Source: Cupriavidus basilensis
Lineage (GTDB): Bacteria > Pseudomonadota > Gammaproteobacteria > Burkholderiales > Burkholderiaceae
Direction: 5' to 3'
Assembly (NCBI RefSeq): GCF_008801925.2
Contig: NZ_CP062804.1
Location: forward strand, 2,542,001-2,606,000
Length of the DNA stretch: 64,000 nt
Shown here: one piece after another, positions 43,601 through 52,257 of the stretch
Numbering within the stretch: position 1 is the first letter of the stretch
Layout: every line of letters begins with the position of its first letter
Made by a program: the position numbers and the translations under genes
Notes under the pieces: model-generated
Database searches by the model: none
What the model saw: only the letters and a program-made list of their open reading frames with translations
What the model was told of the DNA's origin: nothing

Positions 43601-44712
43601 AAGCGCCCCCCCGCCACGGCCGTGCTGGCACCTTGCCCTGCCACACGCACTTGCTGTCCTTCACGCAGCAGTTGTGCGCCAAGCGCGACGATCCGCTCTC
43701 CTTGCTTGACTTGGCCAGCAACCCGAGCGCTTTCGTCACCGAGGCGCACGATGGTGACGGATCGCCACGACACCTTCGCCGGATCACCCTGGATGACCCA
43801 CACACCCGGGCCCTTGCCGGCATCGAACACGGCACCAAGCGGCACCTGCAGATCGCCTTGCACGGTGGTAAGCCGATCGGGAATCTGGATCGTCACGGTG
43901 GCGCCCAGCGGCGCATTGGCCAGTTCCCCATCCAGCACATAGCGCGCTTCGAACGTACGGGTAAGCCGATCGGCAGCATCCGACAGTTGCCGCAGCCTGG
44001 CAGGTGCACCGGCGCTTTCCTTGCCGAAAAGCGTGGCTTGTGCGACAGAGCCGATCGCCGGGCGCAACGTTTCCGGCAACTGGACCACCGCTTCACGGCG
44101 GCCAGCGTGGGCCAGCCGCACGACGGCTTGCCCTGCATTGACGACCTGGCCGGGCTCGGCCAGCGTCTCCATGACCACGCCTTCACCATCGGCAACAAGC
44201 TCTGCGTAACGGCTGGCGTTACGCGCAACATCGGCCTGCGCTTGCGCTGCGCTCAGCTGGGCTTTGGCGGCGTCCGCCGCAGCCTTGGCTTGGTCATAGG
44301 CTGAGGCGGAAATGGCGCCAGTTCCGCGCAGATCGCGGTAGCGGGCTTCGTCTTCCGCCGTCTGGCGCGCGCGCGCTCGTGCGGCGCTCACGGCTTCTTC
44401 CTGTGCGTGTGCGGCGAGCTTCAGATCGACAGGGTCGATGCGCATGAGCGGTTGCCCGCGCTTGACTGTCTGCCCGGCATCCACAAGCCGCTCCAGCACC
44501 TTGCCGGGCACGCGGAACCCGAGATCACTCTGCACCCGGGCAGCGACGACTCCTGTGAATGAACGCGACGCGAAAGCGACGGGCTGAACCAACGCGGCAC
44601 GCACCAACGGTGCCTCGGTGCGCGGATCGGCAGGGGCCTTTTCGCCGCAAGCGCTCAAAGCGAGCGGCAACGCACCAATAACGATAGAGGTAACAAAGCA
44701 ACGAGAAAGCAT
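43597..44712 (-). CDS. RND periplasmic adaptor lipoprotein, second system
   Basis: The 371-residue protein has a signal and lipobox (PLALSACGEK), lipoyl motif DLGFRVPGKVLERLVDAG, a coiled-coil hairpin (about 95-165) and GEGVVMETLAEPGQVVNAGQ. It pairs with the pump encoded downstream. The operator TGTGAC-N14-GTCACA lies about 45 bases before its start, indicating TetR control. Confidence 0.9.
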   Translation of the reverse strand: MLSRCFVTSIVIGALPLALSACGEKAPADPRTEAPLVRAALVQPVAFASRSFTGVVAARVQSDLGFRVPGKVLERLVDAGQTVKRGQPLMRIDPVDLKLAAHAQEEAVSAARARARQTAEDEARYRDLRGTGAISASAYDQAKAAADAAKAQLSAAQAQADVARNASRYAELVADGEGVVMETLAEPGQVVNAGQAVVRLAHAGRREAVVQLPETLRPAIGSVAQATLFGKESAGAPARLRQLSDAADRLTRTFEARYVLDGELANAPLGATVTIQIPDRLTTVQGDLQVPLGAVFDAGKGPGVWVIQGDPAKVSWRSVTIVRLGDESARVAGQVKQGERIVALGAQLLREGQQVRVAGQGASTAVAGGRL

Positions 44713-44756
44713 GAAAGCCCCATCGACAAGATGATCTGGGCTTTCATTCTGGTTCT

Positions 44757-44782
44757 TGTGACTATTTTAGTCAATGGTCACA
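44757..44782. promoter_or_regulatory. TetR operator candidate before the RND adaptor
   Basis: TGTGAC, 14 bases, GTCACA. The inner part contains TGACTATTTTAGTCA, itself an inverted repeat. Same arms and spacing as the site at 45452. Confidence 0.75.
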
Positions 44783-44798
44783 ATCAAAAAACTGCACG

Positions 44799-45413
44799 TC
44801 AGGGGGAAAGACTCCGAAGCACGAGGCTGGAGAGCAGCCCGGGCGCACTTTCCGTGTAGTCAAAGCTGTACTGCAAAAGCAGCGGATTCATGTACGGGCG
44901 CATGACCAGGTAGATGGCCGTCGTGGCCTCGTCCAACGGCGTCTTGCGCTCGAAGTCTCCAGTCTGCCGGCCCTCCTGCAGTACATCGCGCAGCACCCCC
45001 TGGATGCGGTCCTCATAAGCGATCACCGCTTGCCAGCGCTCCGTCGCTGCCGAGGCCGCGATCTCGTACAGCTTGCGGTCGTCGGAAAACAACCGAAGGC
45101 TGGCCTCAGTCAAGGCTTTGAATATGCGCCGGAGCTTTTCTGGCGGGGAGTCGGCGTCGGCCAGGGCGGCATTCACGTCGGCCTCGATGTCGCGCAGGCA
45201 GTTGGCGCAAATCATCTCGCCAATGGCCTGCTTGGACTCGAAGAACTTGTAGATGTAGGCCTTGGAAAAACCGATGGCCTTGGCCAGATCGGAAACGGCG
45301 GTCTTCTCGTAGCCGTAGCGGCTGAAGTGCTCGGTGGCGGCGGCAACGATCTGGTCTCGCACGTCATGGTCCGCCGGGCCACGGGCGGAAACGGGGTAGG
45401 AGGCGGTCTTCAT
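44799..45413 (-). CDS. TetR/AcrR family repressor of the second RND system
   Basis: The 204-residue protein has a TetR helix-turn-helix with YGYEKTAVSDLAKAIGFSKA and YIYKFFESKQAIGEMI, followed by CANCLRDIEADVNAAL. ATG at 45413 gives normal length; the frame from 45500 would overlap the operator. It sits between the adaptor-pump genes and the divergent outer-membrane channel gene, and two matching palindromes flank it, so it probably represses both directions and itself. Confidence 0.9.
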   Translation of the reverse strand: MKTASYPVSARGPADHDVRDQIVAAATEHFSRYGYEKTAVSDLAKAIGFSKAYIYKFFESKQAIGEMICANCLRDIEADVNAALADADSPPEKLRRIFKALTEASLRLFSDDRKLYEIAASAATERWQAVIAYEDRIQGVLRDVLQEGRQTGDFERKTPLDEATTAIYLVMRPYMNPLLLQYSFDYTESAPGLLSSLVLRSLSP

Positions 45414-45451
45414 AGGCTCCAGCTTACGCGAGTCGCGATAGTTGAACAACG

Positions 45452-45477
45452 TGTGACCATTTTGTACTATAGTCACA
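45452..45477. promoter_or_regulatory. TetR operator candidate between tetR and the channel gene
   Basis: TGTGAC, 14 bases (with ATTTT as in the other copy), GTCACA. It lies 21 bases before the channel gene start and 38 before the tetR start. Confidence 0.8.
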
Positions 45478-45498
45478 CAAACTCGCTGGAAGACATCC

Positions 45499-46959
45499 AT
45501 GTTGCCAAAACACTCCCTTATGGCCCTCTTCGCTGCCAGCCTGGCGACCGGTTGTGCCGTCGGCCCCGATTATGTGAAGCCCGATGTGCCAGTTCCCCGG
45601 CAATTCCAGGGCCAGACAGCAGTGGAGCAGCGCACAGCCAATGCCGAAGCCGATCTGCCCGCGTGGTGGGCTGGCTTTGGCGATCCGCAACTCACGCGGT
45701 ACGTGCAGCTCGCGCTGGAACAAAACCTGGACCTTGCACAGGCCTTCGCCCGCGTCACGCAAGCCCGTGCGGGGCTTGGCGCTGCCAATGCCGCGTTGCT
45801 GCCCTCCGGCAATGTCACGGGCCAGGCCGCGCGTGCCTACCAGTCCGTCGAAACCCCTTTGGGCCGCGTCTTGAATTCGCGGCCCGGCTTCGACCGCTAC
45901 GGCAACGCTTTTGAGGCCAATGTCAGTGCAAGCTGGGAGTTGGACGTATTCGGCGGCCTGCGCCGCGGCCGCGAGGGGGCACTTGCCGACTACCAGGCCT
46001 CCCAGGCGGGCGCAGTCGCCACACGGCTGGCCGTGGCCGCACAGACTGCCGATATCTACATCACCATCCGCGGCTTGCAGACGCGCTTGAAAGTGGCCCG
46101 CCACCAGGTACAGACGCAAGAAGAATTGCTCTCCACCATCAACCTGCTGTACGGCAAGGGACTGGCGGCCGAGCTTCAAGTCCGGCAGGCCGAAGGCGCA
46201 CTCGCCCAGGTTCGCGCTTCTATCCCTGCGCTTGAGGCTGGCCTCGATGCGGCGATGAACGCGCTGGATGTGATGCTCGGCTCGCTGCCGGGCACGCACC
46301 GGGCGGAGCTTGCGCAAGGCGGCGACATCCCGGCCGCTCCGCAAATTGCGATCAGCGGATCGCCGGGCGAATTGCTGAGGCGCCGCCCCGACCTCATCGT
46401 CGCCGAGCGCCGCCTAGCAGCTTCCAACGCGCGCATCGGTGTCGCCATCGCCGAGTACTATCCGAAGTTCTCGCTCAGCGGCCTGCTCGGCAGCGCTACA
46501 TCGGTGGGCGCCGGCAGCCTGTTCGGCAGCGGTGCCAGTCAATTTGCCGGCGTGCTCGGTCTGCGCTGGCGCCTGTTCGACTTCGGCCGTATCAACGCGC
46601 AGATCGATCAGGCCAAGGGGCAAGAGGCGGAGATGCTGGCCGCGTACCGGCTCGCCGTGCTGCACGCCACGGAAGACGTGGAAAACGCCTTCTCAGCCCT
46701 CGTCAAGCGCGAGGAGCAAGCGGCCGTGCTCACACAAGGCGTGGATTCGCTTGGCCGCGCGCGAAATGCATCGTTTGCTGCGTATCAAAAAGGCGTCGTC
46801 AGCCTGATTGAAGTCCTGCAAGCCGACGAAAGCCTGTTACGTACATCCGACGCGCGCGCGCAGGCGCAAACCGAATCAGCGCGCGCTGCCGTCGCGGCTT
46901 TCAAGGCCCTGGGTGGTGGGTGGCAGCCCGACGAATCGACCGCCATTGCTAGCAAGTAG
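45499..46959 (+). CDS. Outer-membrane efflux lipoprotein (NodT type) of the second RND system
   Basis: The 486-residue protein has a lipobox (SLATGCAVGPDY), the NodT signature AVGPDYVKPDVPVPRQF, LPAWWAGFGDPQLTRYV and ASWELDVFGGLRRGREGAL, and a second repeat with LRWRLFDFGRINAQIDQAKG. It forms the exit duct for the RND pair encoded divergently. Its separate promoter overlaps the TetR operator, so the three parts can be controlled together. Confidence 0.9.
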   Translation: MLPKHSLMALFAASLATGCAVGPDYVKPDVPVPRQFQGQTAVEQRTANAEADLPAWWAGFGDPQLTRYVQLALEQNLDLAQAFARVTQARAGLGAANAALLPSGNVTGQAARAYQSVETPLGRVLNSRPGFDRYGNAFEANVSASWELDVFGGLRRGREGALADYQASQAGAVATRLAVAAQTADIYITIRGLQTRLKVARHQVQTQEELLSTINLLYGKGLAAELQVRQAEGALAQVRASIPALEAGLDAAMNALDVMLGSLPGTHRAELAQGGDIPAAPQIAISGSPGELLRRRPDLIVAERRLAASNARIGVAIAEYYPKFSLSGLLGSATSVGAGSLFGSGASQFAGVLGLRWRLFDFGRINAQIDQAKGQEAEMLAAYRLAVLHATEDVENAFSALVKREEQAAVLTQGVDSLGRARNASFAAYQKGVVSLIEVLQADESLLRTSDARAQAQTESARAAVAAFKALGGGWQPDESTAIASK

Positions 46960-47063
46960 TCACGCCGCAACGGAGGCTGCGCAAGACGTTCGGACTCTCC
47001 TGAAGCGCGTTACCGCAAGCAGATCTGGCCCACATCAGCGGAAGAGCCCTATGACAAATCCTC

Positions 47064-47082
47064 GCACCACCCAGCGTGGTGC
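47064..47082. other. Hairpin between converging genes
   Basis: GCACCAC-CCAGC-GTGGTGC, 7-bp stem. It lies between the convergent channel gene and the large exported protein gene. Without a T-run it is at best a weak terminator. Confidence 0.35.
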
Positions 47083-47153
47083 TGCCAGGCGCGGGGCGGC
47101 GCTGTGTTGCTTCCCCCAACCGTCCTGCGCGCCGTTTCGTGCTTCTCCTTCTG

Positions 47154-49586
47154 CTACTTCAGCTCGATCGCCAGCGTGGCCGTGGCCGGGCTCTGCGACG
47201 ACGTCATGCGCAATGTCGTCGGTGGCGTACACCAGAAGTTGTTGTTGCCGGTGTTGCTCGGATTAAGGATGCCCGTGGTCGCGGTCAATGCCTGGTCATA
47301 GGTCCACGCCCCGGCCGTGACCACGGCCGTCCCCACCACCGTGCCCACGGCGCTGCCCGGGTTCGTACAACTGCCGTTCTGGCGGAACGTGCCGTTGTCG
47401 TACTTGATGGTGATGGTCTGGTTCGCGCTGAGGCTGTCCGTGCCGGTAATGGTCCAGCGGTTCTTGTTCTGCGTGAAGCGCGCCCGCGTGCCGGCAATGG
47501 CTTCGCCGGCCGATACCGTGACTGACACCGTGGCCGCCGTGGCCGAGGTGGCGCCAGCCCGGTCCACCGCGCGGTACGTGAACGTGGCGATGCCCGTGGG
47601 CATCGACGCACTCGGCGTGAAGGTCACGATCCCGCCGTTGAACGTGGCGTCCGCGTTCAGACCGAGGTTGGCATTGCCGGTGACGATCACCGCCGAGGCC
47701 AGGTCCGTGGCGCCATCGGGATCGGTATCGTTGGCCAGCACATTGAAGCTGGACTGGATGCCGCGCAGTGCGCTCGTGCTGTCGGCATTGGCCACCGGCG
47801 GGTCATTGACCGGCGTGATGGTCACCGCCACCGACCCTTCGTTCGACACCTTGCCGGCGACGGTCACCTTGTAGCCGAAGCGATCGGACCCGTTGGCGTT
47901 CGGGCGTGGCGTATAGGTGATGGAGCCGTCGGCATTGGCCGCCGCCGTGCCCAGCGTGGCCGGGCTGGAGATGGCCACGGTGCCGCCCGCCACCGCGGTA
48001 TCGTTGAGCAGGACCTTGATGATGGTGGCGCCCGAATCCTCGAGCACGGTCAGCGTATCGTTATTGGCCACTGGCAACGACGTACCGCCCCCGGCCACTG
48101 CACCAGTGCTGACCTGCATCTCGTTGAGGCCATGTCCGCTTGACAGCACCGTCACCTTGGACGGCGGCGACAGCACTTCGGTGGCCACCATCTGGCCATT
48201 GGCATCGAACGGCGCATCGAAGCCTTCCGCCTTGAGCGTTTGCTGCACCACCTGGTCGCTCGATCTGGCCTTGACCGACATGGCCTGGGTAGTCGGGTCG
48301 TACAGCGCCTCGGTGATGAACACCTGGTCGCCTAGCTGGGCGGGCATATAGACCGTCGTGGCTTGTCCGCCCGAACTGATCGCGTTGGCCTGGACGCAGA
48401 CCTCGGTAGGAATCGTCGCCGGCCGGCTCTGCCCGTAGTAGCGCGTGCCGCTGTTCAGCATCTGGTTGGCCACCCCATTCGCCGGCGCGCTGTAAGGCGG
48501 CACGAAATTGCCCTCGGCATCGACCGAAGGTGTACAGGGCGCGTCGAAGTACGCCAGTTGGGTGGAGACCGTGGCCGACGGCGGCATGGCCGGCAGCCGT
48601 GCCTGCAGCGTCGGCATGGCCGTCGCGTAGACATCGACCTGCCGGTTCGTTGCCGTGCGCTGGTAGCTGGCGCGGTCCACCGTTGCCATGCCAGCGATGG
48701 CGCCCTCGAAGATGCGTCCGGCAATCGTGAAGTCAGTGGTTTCGTAGACGAAGCCGTTTGGCCCCTCGATGCGGAAGATGTTCGCGTTGCGCGTGCCACC
48801 ACCAGCGATGATGTAGTCCGCCATCGGGCTGCCGGTCACCGGGCCCACGCGCGCCGGATCGGCGATATAGCGCCGGCCGTTACCCGGATAAGCACTGGCC
48901 GCGCCCGTGTTCACAAGGATGTCGTGGAACGGGTCCTGCCCCGGCTGCAGGTCCGGGATCGGGGGCACTTCGAGGCCGCCGGCCGTTGCCGACGGCAGCA
49001 GGAATGGCCCGATGCGGCCCTTGAGCACTTCGGTAAACGCACCCGGTGCAATACCGATATCCTCGGTCGAAAACAGCCGCTCGCCGGCCACCTGGTTCGG
49101 GAACTCGAATTTGCCGTACGGCGTGTAGAACGTATAGGTGCCGTCGAACGGGATCGGATTGAGGCGCAGGCGCAGCCGCGCAAACACCACCTGGTCACCG
49201 GGCACTACCGGCCCGCCGCCGAACGCCCCTTCGATCGCCAGCACCAGTTGCGCCACCGTGGTCTGGGCTGAGCCCGGAATCGGTGCGCGCCGATCCCCCG
49301 CGTTGGCCAGCCAGTAGAAGTGCTCGTCGGCGAAGTTGTTCGGGAACGTCTCGGGGCCGCTGCCACCGGGCACATCGGGCGGCAGCAGCACGCACCACCC
49401 ACCCGCCAGTTCGGCCGCGCTCTGGTTCTGGCAGAAATCCAGGGTCAGGCCGGTCTTGTCCTGATACCACTGCGGATATCCGTTGGCCCGGTCGATCGGG
49501 CCCATGCGGGCCAGTTCGGCGGATGCGCCTCCCGCGCCAAATGCGAGCGCGATGGAACACGCCATTGTGCTGAGTCGAGTCTTCAT
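47154..49586 (-). CDS. Large exported protein with N-terminal unknown domain and cadherin/Ig-like repeats
   Basis: About 810 residues, with a signal peptide ending GAGGASAE. Residues about 25-300 form a domain opening PIDRANGYPQWYQDKTGLTL and containing several Cys and aromatic residues. Residues about 505-700 carry repeats of the bacterial cadherin/tandem-95 type: PVANNDTLTVLEDSGATIIK, NDPPVANADSTSALRGIQSS and FNVLANDTDPDG. The C-terminal roughly 110 residues read as another beta domain with one Cys pair. It is likely surface-exposed or secreted. AGGAGG precedes the ATG. It is the last gene of the multicopper oxidase operon. Function unknown; no catalytic motif is visible. Confidence 0.82.
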   Translation of the reverse strand: MKTRLSTMACSIALAFGAGGASAELARMGPIDRANGYPQWYQDKTGLTLDFCQNQSAAELAGGWCVLLPPDVPGGSGPETFPNNFADEHFYWLANAGDRRAPIPGSAQTTVAQLVLAIEGAFGGGPVVPGDQVVFARLRLRLNPIPFDGTYTFYTPYGKFEFPNQVAGERLFSTEDIGIAPGAFTEVLKGRIGPFLLPSATAGGLEVPPIPDLQPGQDPFHDILVNTGAASAYPGNGRRYIADPARVGPVTGSPMADYIIAGGGTRNANIFRIEGPNGFVYETTDFTIAGRIFEGAIAGMATVDRASYQRTATNRQVDVYATAMPTLQARLPAMPPSATVSTQLAYFDAPCTPSVDAEGNFVPPYSAPANGVANQMLNSGTRYYGQSRPATIPTEVCVQANAISSGGQATTVYMPAQLGDQVFITEALYDPTTQAMSVKARSSDQVVQQTLKAEGFDAPFDANGQMVATEVLSPPSKVTVLSSGHGLNEMQVSTGAVAGGGTSLPVANNDTLTVLEDSGATIIKVLLNDTAVAGGTVAISSPATLGTAAANADGSITYTPRPNANGSDRFGYKVTVAGKVSNEGSVAVTITPVNDPPVANADSTSALRGIQSSFNVLANDTDPDGATDLASAVIVTGNANLGLNADATFNGGIVTFTPSASMPTGIATFTYRAVDRAGATSATAATVSVTVSAGEAIAGTRARFTQNKNRWTITGTDSLSANQTITIKYDNGTFRQNGSCTNPGSAVGTVVGTAVVTAGAWTYDQALTATTGILNPSNTGNNNFWCTPPTTLRMTSSQSPATATLAIELK

Positions 49587-49662
49587 GCTGTACCTCCTCA
49601 AAAGCCGCCCCGGGTAGTTGCCTGGCCGGTAACGGAATCCTTGTGTCCGGTTGTCAGGGCTT

Positions 49663-49702
49663 CATGGCCTCATGGCCTCATGGCCCGAAGGTCCGAAGGT
49701 CC
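49663..49702. repeat. Short tandem octamers between the two large exported genes
   Basis: CATGGCCT in two copies plus a third partial, followed by two CCGAAGGT copies and a decayed third. The rest of the gap 49587-49822 is without features. Confidence 0.8.
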
Positions 49703-49822
49703 GATAACGCGCTGCTCGCCTCGCTGCTCGTCGTCTCGTGCCAATCGCCGGATGCCTTTGTCAGTCAATCCCAGTCTGCATCAACGATGTCCTGCCGTTT
49801 TCCTGCCACCCCCCCGCCGCGC

Positions 49823-52231
49823 TCAACGGATGCGCGTCAGCGGCGTGGGCGGGCTCTCGCCGCCGAGATTCGATTTCACGACCAGTCCCTCGCCCGGACC
49901 CGGCTGCGGCACACCGACGATCGTGATCGTGTAGTTGCCGCCGCCGTTGTTGGTAAGCGTGTTGCCGACCGACGCGGGATCGAAGACCTTGCCGTTCGTG
50001 GTCTTGTAGGGCTGGAGCGTCAGCACCACCTTCGCGTTCGCCACCGAGGACACAGCCGTGATATCGAGCCGTTGCTTGGCCACGCGATACTCGGCCACGG
50101 TGATGCGCTCGACGTCGGCCGCCGGCGTGAACGAGGCCGTGCCCGTGACCGGCCTCGACTTCGCGCCGGTGACGCTGTCGGTGGCCACCACCGTGTACGA
50201 GAGCACGTCGGCGGTGGTCTGCCCGATCGGCACCACGTGCGATACCTGCAGGCTCGCGCCTGCGCCCGAGGTCTGGAACGACTGCGTCGGTCCGCCGGTC
50301 TGCGTCCAGCTGTAGGTGAGTTTGTTCGGGCTGGTCGCGGGCACGGCCGTCAGCGTTGCCGTGGCGCCCGACGCCACCGATACCGGCGCGATCGGATTGA
50401 TGAACGGCACGTTCTGCTGCGCCGGCGTCACCGTGACCGCCACCGCCGACGTAGCGGTCTGCCCACCGCAGCCGGTCACCGCCAGCGTGAACAGGTAGGT
50501 ATTGGTGGCCGTGACCGCGGGTGCCGTGAAACTCGGGGTCAGCACGGTGGCCGATGGGCTCAGCGTGAAGCCCTTCGGTGGTGTCCACAGGACCGTCAGC
50601 GAACCCGATCCCGATGCCGTGCCCTTGAGGCTGCCGGTGGCGCCGGACAGCACGGTCACGCTCGCGCCCGCGTCGGCGGTCGGGGCGGTACAGGTCGACG
50701 GGACTCCGCCCGATCCGGGCCACGGATTGAGCGGGCCGGTGGCCACCACACCGGTGGCCGAGCTGTAGCCACCGCGCGCCAGGAACGGCATCGTGGCAAA
50801 GGCGATAGCCGGCGGTGCCCCACCGGGCAGGCCTTCCTGGAACAGATACTCGCCAATCGGCGCGTGGTATTGACCGGCCACGATGCCGCTCGGCTGCGGC
50901 ACCGATGATGACGGCGTCCAGGCGCCCTCCACCACTGCACGAACCTCACGCGTGGCGGGCAGGAACGTGTTCTCGTCGAGCGGGCCGAAGCAGAAATTGA
51001 CGCTGGCCACCAGGCCCGTGCAGGGCGGCCGGAAACGCCAGCGCCCCTTCTGCGCGCCGGTCGGCGCACCGGGATCGACGCTGACGACGCCCCAGTCACG
51101 CTCCGAGGTGCTGCCATCGGGCGCGACATCCACGCCGTACAGACGGATATTGCGCGACGGATCGGTCGTGAATCCCTCGAAGCGCGTGCGCATCGTGGCT
51201 TCCAGCGCGCCTGGCTCGGTGACGCCGCCGTTGCCCAGCAGCGCGACGTCGATCGCGACATAGGCCGGATCGGTGAACGGCGCCGTGTAGATCGCCACGT
51301 TGGCCACGAACGTGTGCGCCGCAATATAGGTCGATCCGCTTGCATAGGGCCCCTGCGGTCCGGCGTCGGACACCAGCGTCCCCGAGTACGTGACACTGTC
51401 GCCCACTTCGAACGGCGCCATGATGCGCGGATCGGGCACGTGTCCGGGCTGCACCGCCGCCGGATCGGGCATCGTGAAGTTGGCGTTGTGCAGGCCGTCC
51501 GGATTCTTCGGGCGATTGCCTTCCGGACATGCCGGATCGCTTGCCTGCGCGGTGGGCGCCACGCGCGGCACGCACATCGGATAGCCTGTCACGCTACGCA
51601 CCGTGGGGCTGTCCGCGTCGACTGCAAAGCGCGGATCGCCCGCCATCTTGCGGCCATAGCGACCCACGGGGTCATTGAGGCGGATGCGCGTGCCGGGCTG
51701 CGCGGCATCGAGCGCGTTGCGCGGCACACCGTTGCCATCGCGCACGAGCTTGCCGCCCACGCGCAGCTCGCCGGTTGCGTAGTCGATGTAGTTGATCAGG
51801 CCGCTGCCCGCATTGAGCGAATGCTGGGCGATGTTGACCAGCCCGGCGATGTACGTGTCGCCGACCTGATTGCCGATCAGGTGCGCCTCATAGGCGGCCA
51901 GCGGGGCCGGCACGTCGGCCAGCGCCAGACCGCTGCTGCCTGCCGCCAGGTAGGTGGCGGGCGCCAGCGTGAACAGCTCTTTCCACGTCAGCGCCATGCC
52001 CGGCAGGATCACGATCGTATTGGCCGGGATCACGATGCGATGGCCATTGACCTTGATCGTGCCGCCGCACAGTGCATTGCTGCAGTTGTCCAGCGTGGCC
52101 TCCTGGATAGGGCCGAGCACGTCGAACTGCATGTCGGCGCCCACGGGTGGGGTCTGGGCCAGCGTGCCGGACATCGCCGCCAGCGTGGCCAGCGCGGCGC
52201 CCATCGCGCGGAAGTTGGGGGTAGCGAACAT
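49823..52231 (-). CDS. Large exported protein with C-terminal PKD/Ig-like domains
   Basis: The 802-residue protein has a signal peptide ending SGTLAQ. An N-terminal region (to about 420) begins with a small beta domain, FDVLGPIQEATL...GGTIKVNGHRIVIPA, and continues with Cys-containing segments I cannot assign. Residues about 510-700 contain PKD/Ig-like repeats: ADAGASVTVLSGATGSLKGT, LTVLWTPPKGFTL, VSVASGATATLTAV, and LTYSWTQTGGPTQSF. It probably is a secreted or surface scaffold protein. It lies between the di-heme gene (26 bases) and the other large exported gene. No enzyme motif seen; function unknown. Confidence 0.82.
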   Translation of the reverse strand: MFATPNFRAMGAALATLAAMSGTLAQTPPVGADMQFDVLGPIQEATLDNCSNALCGGTIKVNGHRIVIPANTIVILPGMALTWKELFTLAPATYLAAGSSGLALADVPAPLAAYEAHLIGNQVGDTYIAGLVNIAQHSLNAGSGLINYIDYATGELRVGGKLVRDGNGVPRNALDAAQPGTRIRLNDPVGRYGRKMAGDPRFAVDADSPTVRSVTGYPMCVPRVAPTAQASDPACPEGNRPKNPDGLHNANFTMPDPAAVQPGHVPDPRIMAPFEVGDSVTYSGTLVSDAGPQGPYASGSTYIAAHTFVANVAIYTAPFTDPAYVAIDVALLGNGGVTEPGALEATMRTRFEGFTTDPSRNIRLYGVDVAPDGSTSERDWGVVSVDPGAPTGAQKGRWRFRPPCTGLVASVNFCFGPLDENTFLPATREVRAVVEGAWTPSSSVPQPSGIVAGQYHAPIGEYLFQEGLPGGAPPAIAFATMPFLARGGYSSATGVVATGPLNPWPGSGGVPSTCTAPTADAGASVTVLSGATGSLKGTASGSGSLTVLWTPPKGFTLSPSATVLTPSFTAPAVTATNTYLFTLAVTGCGGQTATSAVAVTVTPAQQNVPFINPIAPVSVASGATATLTAVPATSPNKLTYSWTQTGGPTQSFQTSGAGASLQVSHVVPIGQTTADVLSYTVVATDSVTGAKSRPVTGTASFTPAADVERITVAEYRVAKQRLDITAVSSVANAKVVLTLQPYKTTNGKVFDPASVGNTLTNNGGGNYTITIVGVPQPGPGEGLVVKSNLGGESPPTPLTRIR

Positions 52232-52257
52232 GGTGTGGTCTCCGGTGTCGGGTGGTG

